Shown here piece by piece: positions 37,900 to 50,002 of a stretch of 64,000 bases of DNA (its first letter is position 1; the number at the start of each line of letters is the position of its first letter). The notes under the pieces were generated by a model. It saw nothing but the letters and a program-made list of their open reading frames with translations. It searched no databases and had not been told where the DNA came from. Source of the stretch: Antitrichia curtipendula (lineage: Eukaryota; Streptophyta; Bryopsida; Hypnales; Leucodontaceae); NCBI GenBank assembly GCA_951230915.1, contig OX579637.1, positions 24,862,001-24,926,000 on the forward strand, given 5' to 3'. The position numbers and the translations under genes were made by a program.

Positions 37900-40277
37900 T
37901 GACTCTAAAGATCAAACCCACAAGATTCTGTGAAGTATCTAGCCTTATTAAGCAATTAGACCTAGTCAATATCCAAATCCTTTCTCTCGGTCCTCTTCCT
38001 AACTGGAAACATAAAAACACCAAGAAAATTATAGACCGGATTTCCTCCATCTTCCGGCTCCAACTAGTTATTTGGTAATTAAACCCAACACAACCCCAAG
38101 ATTGTACCACTTCCGATCCTGGTATATGTTTACACCAATCCGCTTTGGATGGCAAACAAGTATTCTCACACCTATCCGGTTTGGTTTTACCTTTGTCTAA
38201 CCATCAAAGGAGTCACCGCTTGCTTTTGAGAGTGGTAGGCCCACCACACCTTTCGTAACTTATAGTGGCTGAAGACCCACTATCCTAATTTTTAATCCCC
38301 TAAACTAACCCGGATCTGGTTTGGTCCTACACAGCAGTCCAAATAGCAATCCGGATTGCAAGTCACACAAAGACCCCCATACAATCCTCTCATACTACAA
38401 CGACCTTGATGCCACTTCCTATCCGTACGAAGCTAGGTGATTACAAGTATACCCGTCCGGTCCAACATCAACTAAAGCTCTTCCGTTTACCACTAGGGTA
38501 GTGAGACCTCACAGGAGATAGAACACTCAACCGGATTTCCCACCCAGGAGTTCTAGCACGACTGAGGAATCCTTCCCTATTTGCCTAACCTAACAACGGT
38601 TTTCTCACCCGGAATTTGAAACTCTAGACATGTACTCACCATACAACCCTGCCACACACTTGGGAGAATCACACAACAAAAAAGCAAATAGAAAACACAA
38701 GAAAATTGCAAAGTGAAGACTCCTAATGCCCAACATAGGGACTGGCTTATATACAATTGAAAAATTTCCAAAAATACAAAAAGGCAAGAAGTGCCTGTGA
38801 AAGTCAACCATCTTCCGGATCAGAATTTCAGTCACTCTTAATACTACCAGACCAGATTCTAAGCCCGGATCCGTTCCCATCCTATCCTATACTTACAAAA
38901 ATATATCCTACCTACAATGCAACCCCACGCACCAGCGTAGGGCTTTTAGGCTCCGGTCCCAATTGCTCGAAGACATCCATCAAGTTCCTGTTTTGATCCT
39001 TGACAAGAGGATTTGAGAGGTCAGACATTGGTGATGAATCCAGATTAATTGGTCCGGTCTAGGTAGGTTGACTCTTCTTTGACTGGGGAGTCTAATCTTT
39101 ACCCTCCTTTGGATTAGTCCCATTCGGAAATGACTTTGGTAGCGAGATATTCGACAAGTGGATTCTCATGAATCCGGTCAGCTTCTGGCTGCACTCCTCC
39201 ATCCGATTTGCTGCCTCTTCTGCTTTTACCGTCGGCGCTTCCATCTGCTTGGAAAAGTCGGTCAGGATCCAAACCATCCGGAAACCAGATAGTTTCTTTT
39301 CCTTGAGTACTTTTACATCGAATAGGTTTGCCTTCACAACAATTGTTCTGATTTCTCCAAAAGGGGCCTTCACCCCCTCCACTACCTTTTGCGTCTCTTC
39401 CGCCATCTCCCGAATGGCGGCCATGTCTTCTTTGAAAGTGAAAATCTCCACCTTCAACATGTCGACCTCCTCCTGAAGTCGGCAATTCTCTTCTTTTTGC
39501 TTCTAGGTCTCGGCCGGATTGGTGATGCCATCTGCCACCTTCGTTGATAACTTGCTGTCCGGAGACGCATCCACTTGCTTCCCGATCTTAGAGAGGGTTC
39601 TTCTCTTAACCTCCCAATCTGCTCTGACGTTGCAGAGGATGCCAATCAACTAGTTGAACGGATCACCGGGATCCGTTTTCGCAGAGACTGACTTTTCCAC
39701 TTTTGATCCCTTCTCCAAAGTAAACTTGTCTCCAGGCAGCGTCCCTCTTCCATGAAGAGGTGTCGTCTTCTGCCGCATATTTGCCGGCCTCTCGAGCTCT
39801 TCTTCTTCTTCTTCTTCTTCCGTCTCTTGGTTGGATCCGGATTCGTCCTCGGCTTCGTCATGCGTTTTTGACTCTCCATACTTCAGGGGAAATTCTTGAG
39901 CCCTTCATACCTTCTCCTCCGTATCCGTAAAGAGTTGGTGGTGCTAGTAAAGGTAAAAGAGATAGGGACACAAAGGTGTGGGCCTACTCCTTCCAATCCT
40001 GGTAGTAAGCTAGGATACCAGATCAAGCAGGATCCGGGCCCAGTTTGCTTTCCGGTCCCTGCTCAAGGCTCCAAAAATGGTGTTGCCGAGGGTTATCGTT
40101 ACCCTTGTCGGCTTCTCCGGGTAGTGGATCAGAATAAGAAATTGAAGAAGATTCTGGTGCCGATTGTCTATGCAATCTTCTACCGCGTATCCGTCCTTCG
40201 GATTCACTGCTCCCCGAAATTTCCACTTGATGAACTCGTCCTTCCGGCTTGCCATCCCAAGACCTCCTAATCGGAAA
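37900..40277 (-). mobile_element. Copy B, left part of a coiled-coil family copy split by the hAT element
   Basis: The 38300-38930 block matches the 3' region of copy A at 1-700. Coding sequence on minus occupies 40277-38912. It stops at 40277 inside the conserved N-terminal domain, exactly where the hAT terminus CAGGGTTGA begins; the missing N-terminal part continues at 63489 (copy D). The left limit near 37900 is a guess. Confidence 0.65.
38912..40277 (-). pseudogene. Acidic coiled-coil family protein, copy B (C-terminal three quarters)
   Basis: The minus frame starts within GLGMASRKDEF and runs to a stop at 38912-38914 (GVAL). Compared with copy A it has several in-frame stops. At least three are CAG to TAG against copy A's glutamines: after LDLVS (A: LVAQLA), before TPQSK (A: NQTPQS) and after SQPT (A: SQPSQT). 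Others involve Glu, Lys or Arg codons. Acidic stretch, LQEEVDMLK coiled coil and C-terminal tail are all present. The N-terminus is at 63489-63886. Confidence 0.65.
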
Positions 40278-40640
40278 CAGGGTTGATAGGACGTCCGGAC
40301 GTCCGATAGATGTGGGCGCTGACCCCCGGACGTCTTTTGACATCCCTGGACCGGCCGTCCGCGCGGTCGGCCCGACGGTCGGACAAGGCGTCAAGGGGCT
40401 CGCGGACGGGATCTCGCGGACGGGCCCTTGGGCGGACAGGGCGTCGGGCTCGCGGACGGATCGTGCGGACGGGATCGTGCAGACGAGATCGCGCGGACGG
40501 GCACGTGCGGACGGGACGTCCGCGCGATCCCATCCACATGATCTGCCCGTCCGATTCTGGGGCGTCCGATTCGCACGTACGCGCCCGCATTGCCTGGTTC
40601 CGCCTTCGGACGCTATAAATAGCGCAACGGACGGCTCATT
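40278..40640 (+). promoter_or_regulatory. Left subterminal CGTCCG array and TATA box of the zinc-finger gene
   Basis: Dozens of copies of cgtccg / cggacg and near variants (gcggacgggc, ccgtccgcg) fill about 320 bases in both orientations. They end in tataaata at 40614-40621, about 280 bases before the ATG at 40897. All six frames stay open through the array because of its composition, so the ORFs here are not genes. Confidence 0.75.
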
Positions 40641-40896
40641 CCTCACAATCGTTTCCCTTGCGGAGTGGGTGATCCAGTGCCTCTCAGTGGCTCTGTGCGC
40701 CCCTTTCGTTTTGGTGCGTGAACAATTGTGCTCGGATACTGAATTGCACCAAATTATTTTGGTGATTACTTGGTTTTGAAGGCCTTGTTAACAACTTCAT
40801 CCCGTTTCATTGGCAAGTGTCAAACATTTTGTTCAGTTGTTCTAAAGATTCATGTGAACTTTGTCATCAGATCATTTCATTTTAATCAAGGTTATC

Positions 40897-41994
40897 ATGC
40901 CTCGCAATAGTAGTTCAAGGTCCAGTAACAAAGGCAAATCCCAGGACATGAACTAGGGAGATTGGGCAAATCCAATGTGTGTAGCTGAACCTGGATGGCA
41001 AGAAGAGCCCAAGAAGGTTTGGGACTGCACAATGTGCAAAAAGTACGTCAAAATGACGCACCTCTCCAAAATGTGGTCACAAAAAAGAGCAGACAAGCAA
41101 GTTCCACACTGGGAAGGACAAATTTCCACGTGCGAGAGCCAACACTTTGTGCACCGATACGAGGAAGTAACGCGGTGCGCTGAGCTGCTTGACTCCAAAC
41201 CAAATGTCATGAATTATTCCAACATGGCCATGATTTGGACTGAGATTGTACTCCACAAAGATGTAGACTGGCGCACAATTTATGGGAAAAATGTTGACAA
41301 CATGAAGCGCACTGACGTTGTTATTTATACGAGTTGGACTCAACCGAGCAATTGTATGCGAATGTGGTCCAATCGAGGGCAGTTTGGATTTCCGCCGGTT
41401 GTATTGCCGGATGCTGAGGATGAATGGTCGGACGACGATGATGTAGAAGACAATCCAGCACCCGTAACATTTACAGTGGGACATGAGTGTCAAGAAGCTC
41501 GGGAAGACATCCAGTTCAATCAACAAATGCAAGAAGCTATGCGTAGAAGCATGGAGGATCGGGGTCAACAACACGGGCATGACATGTCCTACCAACATGA
41601 TCGTACTGCATCTGGTTCACAAGATGATCAAAGGGTCTTACACTACGCTAATGACCCCCGAGGTACTTATTACAACCCAGAAAGAAGCCATGGAACCACA
41701 CATGATTTTGGATCTAGCCAAGGAGGCTCCCAATACTATTCCGGATCTACTACGGGTGGTTCATATGAGCGTCACACAGGCTCTCGTTATGTCGAACCAA
41801 GGCAAGGAAGGTCTCAGCACCGTGATGTAGTTCCTCCTCCAACTTTTGGAGGTCCTTACTATGGAAATCCCAATCAAGGAGCTACGCCAAGCAACTATGG
41901 ATGCACTTGGGGTGGAGGATCATATCTTGGCACTTATGGATCCGGTTCCACACCACCAAAACGTAGAGATGACATCCATTCAGATTCCGAGTAA
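40897..41994 (+). pseudogene. Zinc-finger-like protein with Gly/Ser/Tyr/Gln-rich tail; one in-frame TAG
   Basis: The ATG at 40897 opens MPRNSSSRSSNKGKS and runs in one frame to 41994 (366 codons), broken only by TAG at 40954-40956. Residues 35-125 carry W-x2-C-x2-C (WDCTMCKKYVKM), then H, a later C and HFVHRYEEV, then VDWRTIYG. The same order occurs at the N-terminus of the RING gene (59300-58900: SKMCKKYVKM, HFVH, WRALFGDKS, VDWSTYP). I read it as a shared BED-like zinc-binding module. The tail (residues 190-360) is low complexity with GGSYE, SQYYSGS and a terminal acidic patch. A DNA-binding regulator is plausible, but the family is not recognised. If the TAG is real, translation could start only at 40975. 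Confidence 0.6.
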
Positions 41995-41999
41995 AGTAG

Positions 42000-43247
42000 G
42001 TAGAGCTATTTTAGTCGTTGTCTCACAATCGAGTGGGCCTTGGAATCTTTTGCCATTGGATTATGGAGTGTGGCAATCATAGTACAAAAATATCGGCATC
42101 TCGGTAAATAGCATTTACGCACTAAAATATTTTGATGTAAATATATTGTACTAAAATGTATTTGAAGGTTGGTACTTGGTATCATCATAGCGGTATCGTT
42201 CAAGTATCAACTGTATTGCTTTTCAATATAAAAAATACTTGCGTACGATGAAATTCTATTATCATTATCCCCTAATCGTTTTTGACTATGTTTTCACCAA
42301 AAACGCTCTAAAACTGCCATTTCTAATACTAGTGTCAAATTTTAGAAAAAAAACATTCTTCGACACATGTAACCATAGGACTTTGTAGTAAACTTGTTTA
42401 AGAAGATGTAGAAAAAATTTCAGAATTTTCCACAATGTGGATTGCAAGATAATAGTGTTTGAACTGACAAAAATCATTTTTTTGTCCCTGCGAAAAAACG
42501 GGCAGCTGCCCTTCACAAGGTCACATTTGTATGAAAAAATGTCCAAAATGGTGGTTACTCTCTGGATTTATTCTTGAAGGCAAGTTGGCTACATGCTTGA
42601 AAATTTTCAGATCATTTGGAATTGTACAACATATAGTAAAAAAATAGTAAGTAGGAAGAGGTAGAGAATGATTCAAAACACTAAATTGTGAAGAATCTAT
42701 TTATGGAATTGAAAAATGCCAATCCAACGGTTGTAGTGTTGTAATAAACAATCTACACCCAATGTTTTCATTTTTTTTCAAAAATATTGAAAACTGAGTT
42801 AAATAAAAGACTTCAAAGTTTATTTTAGAGTTGAAATTCCATAACTACCCTTAAACTAAGAATTCTCATAACTTTTGACTCATAGATCTGAATGGAATGA
42901 TTCAAAGCTTTCCATGTACACATAAATCTAAAAAACCAATCGCTATATTGCCCAAAAAAACACTTTGGTCTTTTAGGGATTATATGTGTTCAACATTGAT
43001 TATACAACTTTGAACCCAACCATACCAAGCTAACATCCATCAACAATAATTGTTGCATTGCACTTCTCATCCAAGGATTTCAAGCAAAACATATGATGAA
43101 TGCATAAATAGATGGTAGACATTGGACATTGGAAGTTTCAAAACACACAAACATTTCAAAACTTTATATCAATTATAAGGGTGCACATATATTGGCATAC
43201 ATTGATGGTGCATATATATACTAGATAGTTTGCAAACAATCATGCAA
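42000..43247. other. AT-rich spacer between convergent genes of the hAT element
   Basis: No supported gene. Runs of A and T and many short ORFs only. Confidence 0.5.
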
Positions 43248-43409
43248 CACTAGTAGAAAATCTGAAATTTCTGTTGTTTTGGTCGCGTTGATGATCAACA
43301 ATTTTTTGCTGATTTTGACAAAAATCAGTTGATTTTTGTCAAAATCAGCAAAAAATTGTTGATCATCAACGCGACCAAAACAACAGAAATTTCAGATTTT
43401 CTACTAGTG
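43248..43409. mobile_element. 162-bp perfect palindrome, CACTA-type foldback MITE with TSD CAA
   Basis: The sequence starts cactagtagaaaatctg and ends with its complement. The arms are 80 bases each, apparently without mismatches, around a 2-base centre (gt at 43328-43329). It is flanked on both sides by caa (43245-43247 and 43410-43412), the 3-bp target duplication expected of CACTA insertions. The CACTAGTAGAAAA start is a common CACTA terminus. Confidence 0.9.
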
Positions 43410-43491
43410 CAAATTTATGTACTCGCCTCTACATTTACCTAATACTTCTATAGTTCTATCACTTCTATGTCGTCCATTAACACCATAGACA

Positions 43492-45024
43492 CTAATATGA
43501 ATGGCGGAAGTGTTCATCCGGAGTAGGCCAGTTGTAATTATTGGTAAATCGATGGATGATTTCGGACAAGCTACCGCGAGAATCAGTCACCGAATCACAA
43601 AGGCGCTCTAAGTAAAGGTGAAAAATCTTTGCCAAATCCTCATGGCTAAATCTTGTATGTCCTTCATTTTCCCAATGTAAGCTCACATAGTCCGCCAACA
43701 TGCAACCATTGTTGATGGCTTGAGCTATTTGACCTACCGCATATTCCTCCGATTTACGTGATAAAACCGGTATCATTGACACATCCGCATCTCTTCTATG
43801 CAAGTATGCAATAGAAAGGTCCACCCACCACTTCTTTTTCAAGGTCTCAGTCCGCTCACTCTGAGAGGTGAACGTGTACAAGGATTTCATTGGTTCATTA
43901 CGTAAAGTAGTCATGTCCCAATCGCAAACTCCAATGTAAACACGTGACTCATCATTGGGAAAGTGAAACATAATGTTGTCCAGTGAAAGATCATTGTGCA
44001 AATGTCCAGTGCTGTGCATTGCATTCATGAGGTGCACCAGTGCCCATGCAAGCTCTGTGCACTTCTTCCTCCAACGACCAAGAAAAAAAGCTTTGGTCAC
44101 CTCTTCCGGGGTCGGTTGAGAATAAGCCAACCAAATGCCAATGTTATCGGGATATTCCTTATCCAATTTTAACATTTGCCTCAATGTTCCGCCATTCCAC
44201 CAATACAAGTACTCTTCGTTCTGCATTGCATGAACAACAGAAAACCGGATAACTCCATCATGTGGAATTTTCAGTGCCATTGACCCATTTTGGTTTTAGA
44301 ACCTTGCGAGCTGAGGTCGTAAGCGTTGTTGTTGAGATACCTTCGCTGCGAACTCCCAAAATGTGGGTATCTCACGACATCCTTCAATTCGGACCCTCCG
44401 AATTGTTGCGTATCCACCCCTCAAGATTTGATCATCTTGTGGAATCACCTTTGTTGTTTCCGGAAGCGCTAAGAGATGTTGTTGCCCATGGTGCAACTCC
44501 ACAAGTCCCTCATCATTATTCCACCAACTCATTAAACCTCGCCTATTTTGATTCTTTGCAAAAGGGGCGCACTGGCAAACAAGCAAGTCTGCCCTCAAAA
44601 TGACCTGTTCAAAAGCGCCATCACCTACGCGGTGTTGCTTCCCGTACTTTTCTAAGATCACCTTTGCATTCTACAATGCATCATGGACCTTGTTCCTCAA
44701 AAATTGTTGAAAGCCCTTCCTCTCCATTTCATGAATCCAGTAGGGTACGTTTAAAGCATCCATGAACTTTTGTGCCATATCTCCCTTGAATTTATCTGGG
44801 CACTCGTCTTCATACCTCACAAATTTGGTATACAACGACGCAATGGTTTCCAACTCATAAAAATTGAAAATGCACTCAATGAGAAATGCTTTGCAAGCGA
44901 GAGAGGGAGCGTCCATACTCGCCTCACTAATCAGCTTCACTCGTTTGTCCTTTGCAGCCTTCTTTGGTCTCGCCATCGTGAAAAAATCACGTTTAGAAGT
45001 GCACTTGCAATTTCTAATCCACAA
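43492..45024 (-). pseudogene. Protein-kinase-like gene carried by the hAT element
   Basis: One minus frame runs from 45024 (likely start MARPKKAAKDKR at 44976) to 43492, with TAG at 44671-44673 and TAA at 44296-44298 and no frame slip. Kinase landmarks appear in order: GGYATIRRV (glycine loop, about 44430), AAKVS (possible VAIK lysine), HLHNDLSLDNIMF (catalytic loop with Asp and Asn, about 44000-43960) and CDWDMTT in place of DFG. A C-terminal helical region follows. The HND and DWD forms are atypical but keep the catalytic and metal-binding aspartates. N-terminal 110 residues are unrecognised. It is convergent with the zinc-finger gene and has its own CGTCCG array upstream. Confidence 0.65.
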
Positions 45025-45184
45025 GGCAATATACGATTTGCTAGATGATCATACACGAAATTTAGAAAAAAAAAGCAACAAGTATCTCCTAGAAATCACA
45101 CTGTTATCTTCCCTTAGAAAGGAGCCAATGGAGGATAAACCACCAAGCTCTCCGCTCTCTCTTGCATGACACAAGGGGGAAGAT

Positions 45185-45625
45185 AAAAGTGAGGGGCGGA
45201 CGGGCAGTCCGACTCTTTTATCCATGGCGGACGCCTCGACCATCCGCCAAATCGGACGGACCCAACGAGGCGGACGGATCATTGTCCGCCTCGTCAAAAT
45301 CGTCCAATCAGTCGGACGCCACCCGTCCGACTCATCGGACGGCCACCGTTCGCTCTGGGCTGTCCGATCCTAAAATCGAAGGCGGACGCCTCGACCATCC
45401 GCCTGATCGGGCGGACCAGATGACATGGACGGACAGTCGTCCGCATCGTAAGGACCGTCCAATCAGGCAAACGCCACCCGTCCGACTCATCGGACGGCCT
45501 TGATGAATCAGACGGCCCCGATGAATCGGATGGCCGCCGTCCGCCTTGGGTTGTCCGCCATGGGCAATCCGCCTAATCGGACAGCCCCTCTCAAGTGGAG
45601 ATGAAACTGAGAGATTTTTCGAGGT
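45185..45625 (-). promoter_or_regulatory. CGTCCG array and TATA-like box upstream of the kinase-like gene
   Basis: About 430 bases are filled with gtccgcc, cggacgg and similar words in both orientations, with a larger-scale repeat (ggcggacgcctcgaccatcc occurs at about 45226 and 45380). A minus-strand ggataaaag at 45216-45223 lies between array and gene. Confidence 0.7.
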
Positions 45626-45649
45626 CGTCCGACCAGGTAGATGGCTGCA

Positions 45650-47810
45650 TCATCTGACTCCTAAAACGACCTCAACCAGCAAATAATGACAAGGATGGGA
45701 AAGACAAAAATCTCATCGAGATTCTCTTTTTTACTTAAAGAACTTGAATCATTAAATAGAACTCCAACAGTTTTTTAATGCAATGATCTTCAATCTTATA
45801 TACTAAATCCTACACCCTAAACCCTATATCCTAAATCCTATACTCTAAAACCTAAGTCCTAAATTATACTCTAAAGTCACAAATGTAAGAAATCAGAACT
45901 AATTTAAAATATGAAAACAAATGCAAATTAAGTTCCTCAAGAAATATATGGACCATCTTCAATTAAGGACTTAGCTTGAGGATTCTTGATTGGATTTAGG
46001 TGTTTCTTGAAATCATAGCACGTATAAGTTCGCAAATAAAGCTTTGAAGTCAATTTTTAATTTCTTATGTGAATATATTTTATTAAACAAATTCAACAAT
46101 AGACTTTTTATGTAACTTTATCAACACCATTGTCCCACATTAGTTGAATGAATTTCTACCTCAAAGAATTCACCAATGTGCAATTGTGCATGGAATTTAA
46201 AAATTAAATGTTTACTTCTCTAGCTTTTCTAAATTGGGATGTTTGGTCATTCAACCCTTTTAGGAATATTCACGTACGTCTTTCACCTTGTGCATTTTAG
46301 CCAAAATTTAGGCAATTGAGTTATGAATAAATGATTAAATGTGAAATGTTTAACCCCTACTTTTTAGGCACCTTGCTTAACTACATTTTTTTGCTTTGAA
46401 CCTTTTTAACTAAAAAAGGCTACTCTAGTGATGGTGAATGTCAAATTTTATATGATAAACAATTGAGTTGAGAATCTAAAAAAAAGATATTTAAAAAGAA
46501 ACACTTAGTTTTCACTCATTAAAAAATTGTTAAGTAGAAGTAGATTCAAGATCGAAGGAAAAATTAAATCATTAATAGCTCTAAGATAGTAAGATAGAAT
46601 TGAAATATACTAATTTCAACTCTGAGATTGTTCTAGCAAGGAATCTAGACCTCGTGAAACTTTTTTTTTTTTTTAATTGTTAGAATTCAATTCAGAAATG
46701 AATCCTTCAAGTTATTTATTCTAAAAGATACCAAAAAAACTCAGAAAATTACAAAATATATTGAGGCCATAGGAGCCTGCCTAAAAATCTGACATCCATT
46801 TTGTCCCCCGATGGGACAATGGGACTTTAGAGGTTAAACTCAAAAGAACTACACGTTCAATTTTTTAAATTTGTGAAGTAGAAATTGGTGCACTATTAAA
46901 TGAAAAATAATGCGCAAATAACTTTTGGAAGAATTGAAGAATTGTTAATCCCAATGAAAAAAATATTCTAATAGACAATTAATATTCTTTGATATCAATT
47001 TTGAATAAAGAATTTTGAATTCTAGAAACATAAGACAACTCTATATGCTTTTTCTAACTTCATGATCCGCACTCCGCAAGACCGCAAGTCCGCAATATAC
47101 AACTCCAATTGATTTTTGACAACATTATTTGACATTGAATGGGGCAATTTCTTATAAGTAGGTAATTAGGTATCAATCTATACTATCATGATCAAAATGA
47201 TTTTTTAATATTACATCAAAATATTATCACACATCCATTTTCAAAATACACTTCTAATTTGGACAACATTTATATGAATGACATGAACCCTAAACCCTAA
47301 ATCCTATACTACAACTTTGCATACAAATATTTTATAAGATCGTGACTTTGATGCAATAGTATTATATAAGTACATAGCAGTTGTTTTTAGTTTCATGACA
47401 TTAAGTCAGATTTGGCTTACTTCAACAAATTTCTTCATAAAAATAGTTATTTTAAAATTGAGATGTCTTACAATATATTATATATAGTAATATATGATTA
47501 AAATCCAAATAAACTTTTGAATAATTAAATCTACAATCTATCATCAAAAAATTAGAAAAAAAAATTTAGAACTATAGGTAGCATTTCATTTTGATCTTTC
47601 AAGATGGTCATTTCAAAATATCATTGAGATGTTTAATTTCAAGATTGAACCTAAAAATATGATGTGCACATTGAAGAATGAACTTTGATGTTTGACCCAT
47701 GAGGAGTTCAATGTCTGCACACTGAAGAATGAACTTTGATGTTTGACCCATGAACTGGCCATTTCAGGAATCCTATGCTGCACTAAATGAGAAAAAAACA
47801 TGAATTGAGA
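45650..47810. other. AT-rich spacer with telomere-like words
   Basis: No gene is supported. At 45797-45865 and 47285-47310 there are degenerate runs of ccctaaa/cctaaat words. A 47-bp direct repeat (gaatgaactttgatgtttga with flanks) occurs at about 47673 and 47726. Confidence 0.5.
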
Positions 47811-47814
47811 TAAT

Positions 47815-48025
47815 CCGTCCGCCTGTCGGACGAAAGTGACCAAGGCGCGGACGGGCGGTCAAATCGTCTGCCTGTCGAACGGAGGTGACCAAGGCGCAGA
47901 CGGGCCACCAGGTGGACGGGCGGTCGGATTGTCCGCCCGTCGGACGGAAGTGACCAAGGCGCGGACGGGCCACGAGGCAAACAAGCGGACGGGCGGACTG
48001 GCGGACAAGTAGACAGACGGCCCAA
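47815..48025. promoter_or_regulatory. CGTCCG array downstream of the hAT transposase
   Basis: About 200 bases of gtccgcc/cggacgggc words with three diverged units of about 60 bp (tcggacggaagtgaccaagg at 47827, 47876 and 47939). No gene is evident on its low-coordinate side, so it may serve a lost gene or mark an old internal end. Confidence 0.6.
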
Positions 48026-48190
48026 ATTCTTCACTAATTTTAAGGTATTTGAAAAAACAATATTTTGATGGTGTGCACAACATGAATGAGCAAATTTGTA
48101 TTACAAACTTAAAGTTCAAATAATGAATTGTCATAACATAATGTGTTTAGGGGAAAAAACTAAACACCCAAGTTTACATCTTTTCAATCT

Positions 48191-50002
48191 TTATGGACTA
48201 TGGCTGGTAGTCACTATCTCCTTTGACTTCAGCTCCGCTACTAGGACCTGTTGTATCCCATCTGGAATCATCGTCACTAGATGAATTTTGCATACTATCT
48301 GATAAAGATTGTACAATCTTCCTCTTTCTTGTACTTGTTTCGATGCGCCTGATCTCACTGGTCTACCTAACTTATGATCCCTTTTGACTTTTAGTAGAGA
48401 CTTTCCAATACCTCCCTTAAGATCATGGATTGGTTTCACCTTTTGCTTGGTTAGAGGCAGACTTGCATCAAGGAGGGTTCTACCTACATTTTGTTTTTTC
48501 AATGGAGAGATTGCAAAAGGCTCCATTATTCTTTTCCTCTTAGCTTTTTTGGACTCCTTCACCGCGGGTGGACGTGCTTCCAAACCTCCAAGAATGTTTG
48601 TCTTCTCTACGGACAAAGCTTCCACTGTAGGGTTTGAAGATTTGATTGGAGAATGTTTTGCATGGCCAGAAAATCGACGAAATTTTGACTCCAATGTCTG
48701 CACATCATCGTTGTCTGCTGAAACGGATGGATTGGGGTTGGCTCCAATGCGCAATTCTTTCAAATTGCTCAAATTTTGTTCTTTAAACCGTGAGTCTCCA
48801 AGACCATTCAAAGTCGTGCTACCGCTTGTATATAGTGCATGTCGAGGACCGCTACGTGATGGTAATTGAGGATCTTGCACGAGGTGCTTCATGTCTTTGG
48901 CGTTGCGGTCTAGCATTGGGCACCCAGACTCCAATACACATGGATCTTGACTTCCCTCTATTTGAGGTGCTTGGGCATTTTGAATGCCGAAAAGTTCAAT
49001 AGTTTCACTTGTCAATGCCCTTGGTAATTCAATACTTTGGTTGACCACATTTGTGTGGGACTTCATCCCACACTCTCTCATGTCTTTGTGTTGATCATTT
49101 TCTTCCGCTCCTACCATTGTCATGGATGGACACTCGAGAATTCGAATCACTTCATCCATTTGGGGAGTTTCATCACCTATAACCATTTCCTCATCTTCCT
49201 TCGCTACCTTCGCATGAGTATTTTCCCTATTTGCTAGAATGTTTTCACTACGCAACAACCCGATTCCATCTAAGTATTTAGCTATGGAAGATCCACCTAC
49301 GTCATATTCACAGTCATCCTCATCCAGCGGAAACTTGTAAGGGTCTTCACAATCATCTCCGATGTCTGCATCATAACGAGGTGGGCTTCAAAGCGGTTCA
49401 TCATCGAAATTGTGGGTGCCGTGGTCATCTTCATCGTCCATGAGGGGATCAACTTCTTCACCGGATTCACAACCGTCGTCTTCCGATGAAGACAAGGCCG
49501 AATCCTCCGACTCAAGGTTCTCATCGTACCACTTCTTCTTGTCATTTTGCTTTGATGCACCGAGGACTTTGGAATTGGTATACACATATATCAAATCCTG
49601 TACTCTTTGTGGCTTCAACTTGTTCCGATATTTGTTGTGAACAAAAGAATAGCTACTCCAATTTCGTTCATATGAAGACGATGAAACCAGTTGGGCCAAA
49701 ATCCTCTTGGCAATTGGAGCAATGAGCTTCCCGCACGTGCCCTCAAAATCCCACCAAGCATGCGCCGACAATTGTTGTTCACCTGGATCCAACATGTTGT
49801 GGAACGGAGGTTCTCTATGGCGGAATGCTACAAATTCCTTCACCATCTTTGCGTACTCTAAAGGTGTACATATTTGCATCAAAACGCGCTTGCATGCAGC
49901 CATGGCATCGGTGTCGTCGGCTAGTTCTTTATCTTCAAGAAGGTAGGGATTCAAAAGTGCTCCTGCATAATGTAAATCGGTCTTCACCATATGTGGGCGC
50001 AA
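48191..50002 (-). pseudogene. hAT transposase, C-terminal dimerization domain and long tail
   Basis: The minus frame begins at the insertion point with VKTDLHYAGALLNPYLL and holds the hAT dimerization core (LSAHAWWDFEG, IAKRILAQLVSSSSYERNWS, RVQDLIYVYTN). After an acidic stretch a TGA at 49388-49390 interrupts. The frame then stays open through an unusual tail of about 390 residues down to 48191, with a basic end (KKAKRKRIMEPF; KRDHKLGRPVRSG). The part before KTDLHYAG lies beyond the LTR-type insertion at 53744-55308. Confidence 0.85.

Noticed and set aside
40249..40779. Overlapping long ORFs on both strands in the GC-rich array
   Set aside because: All frames are open because cgtccg-type repeats contain no stops. 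The products are Arg/Pro/Ala-rich shadows and a TATA box lies inside the longest one.
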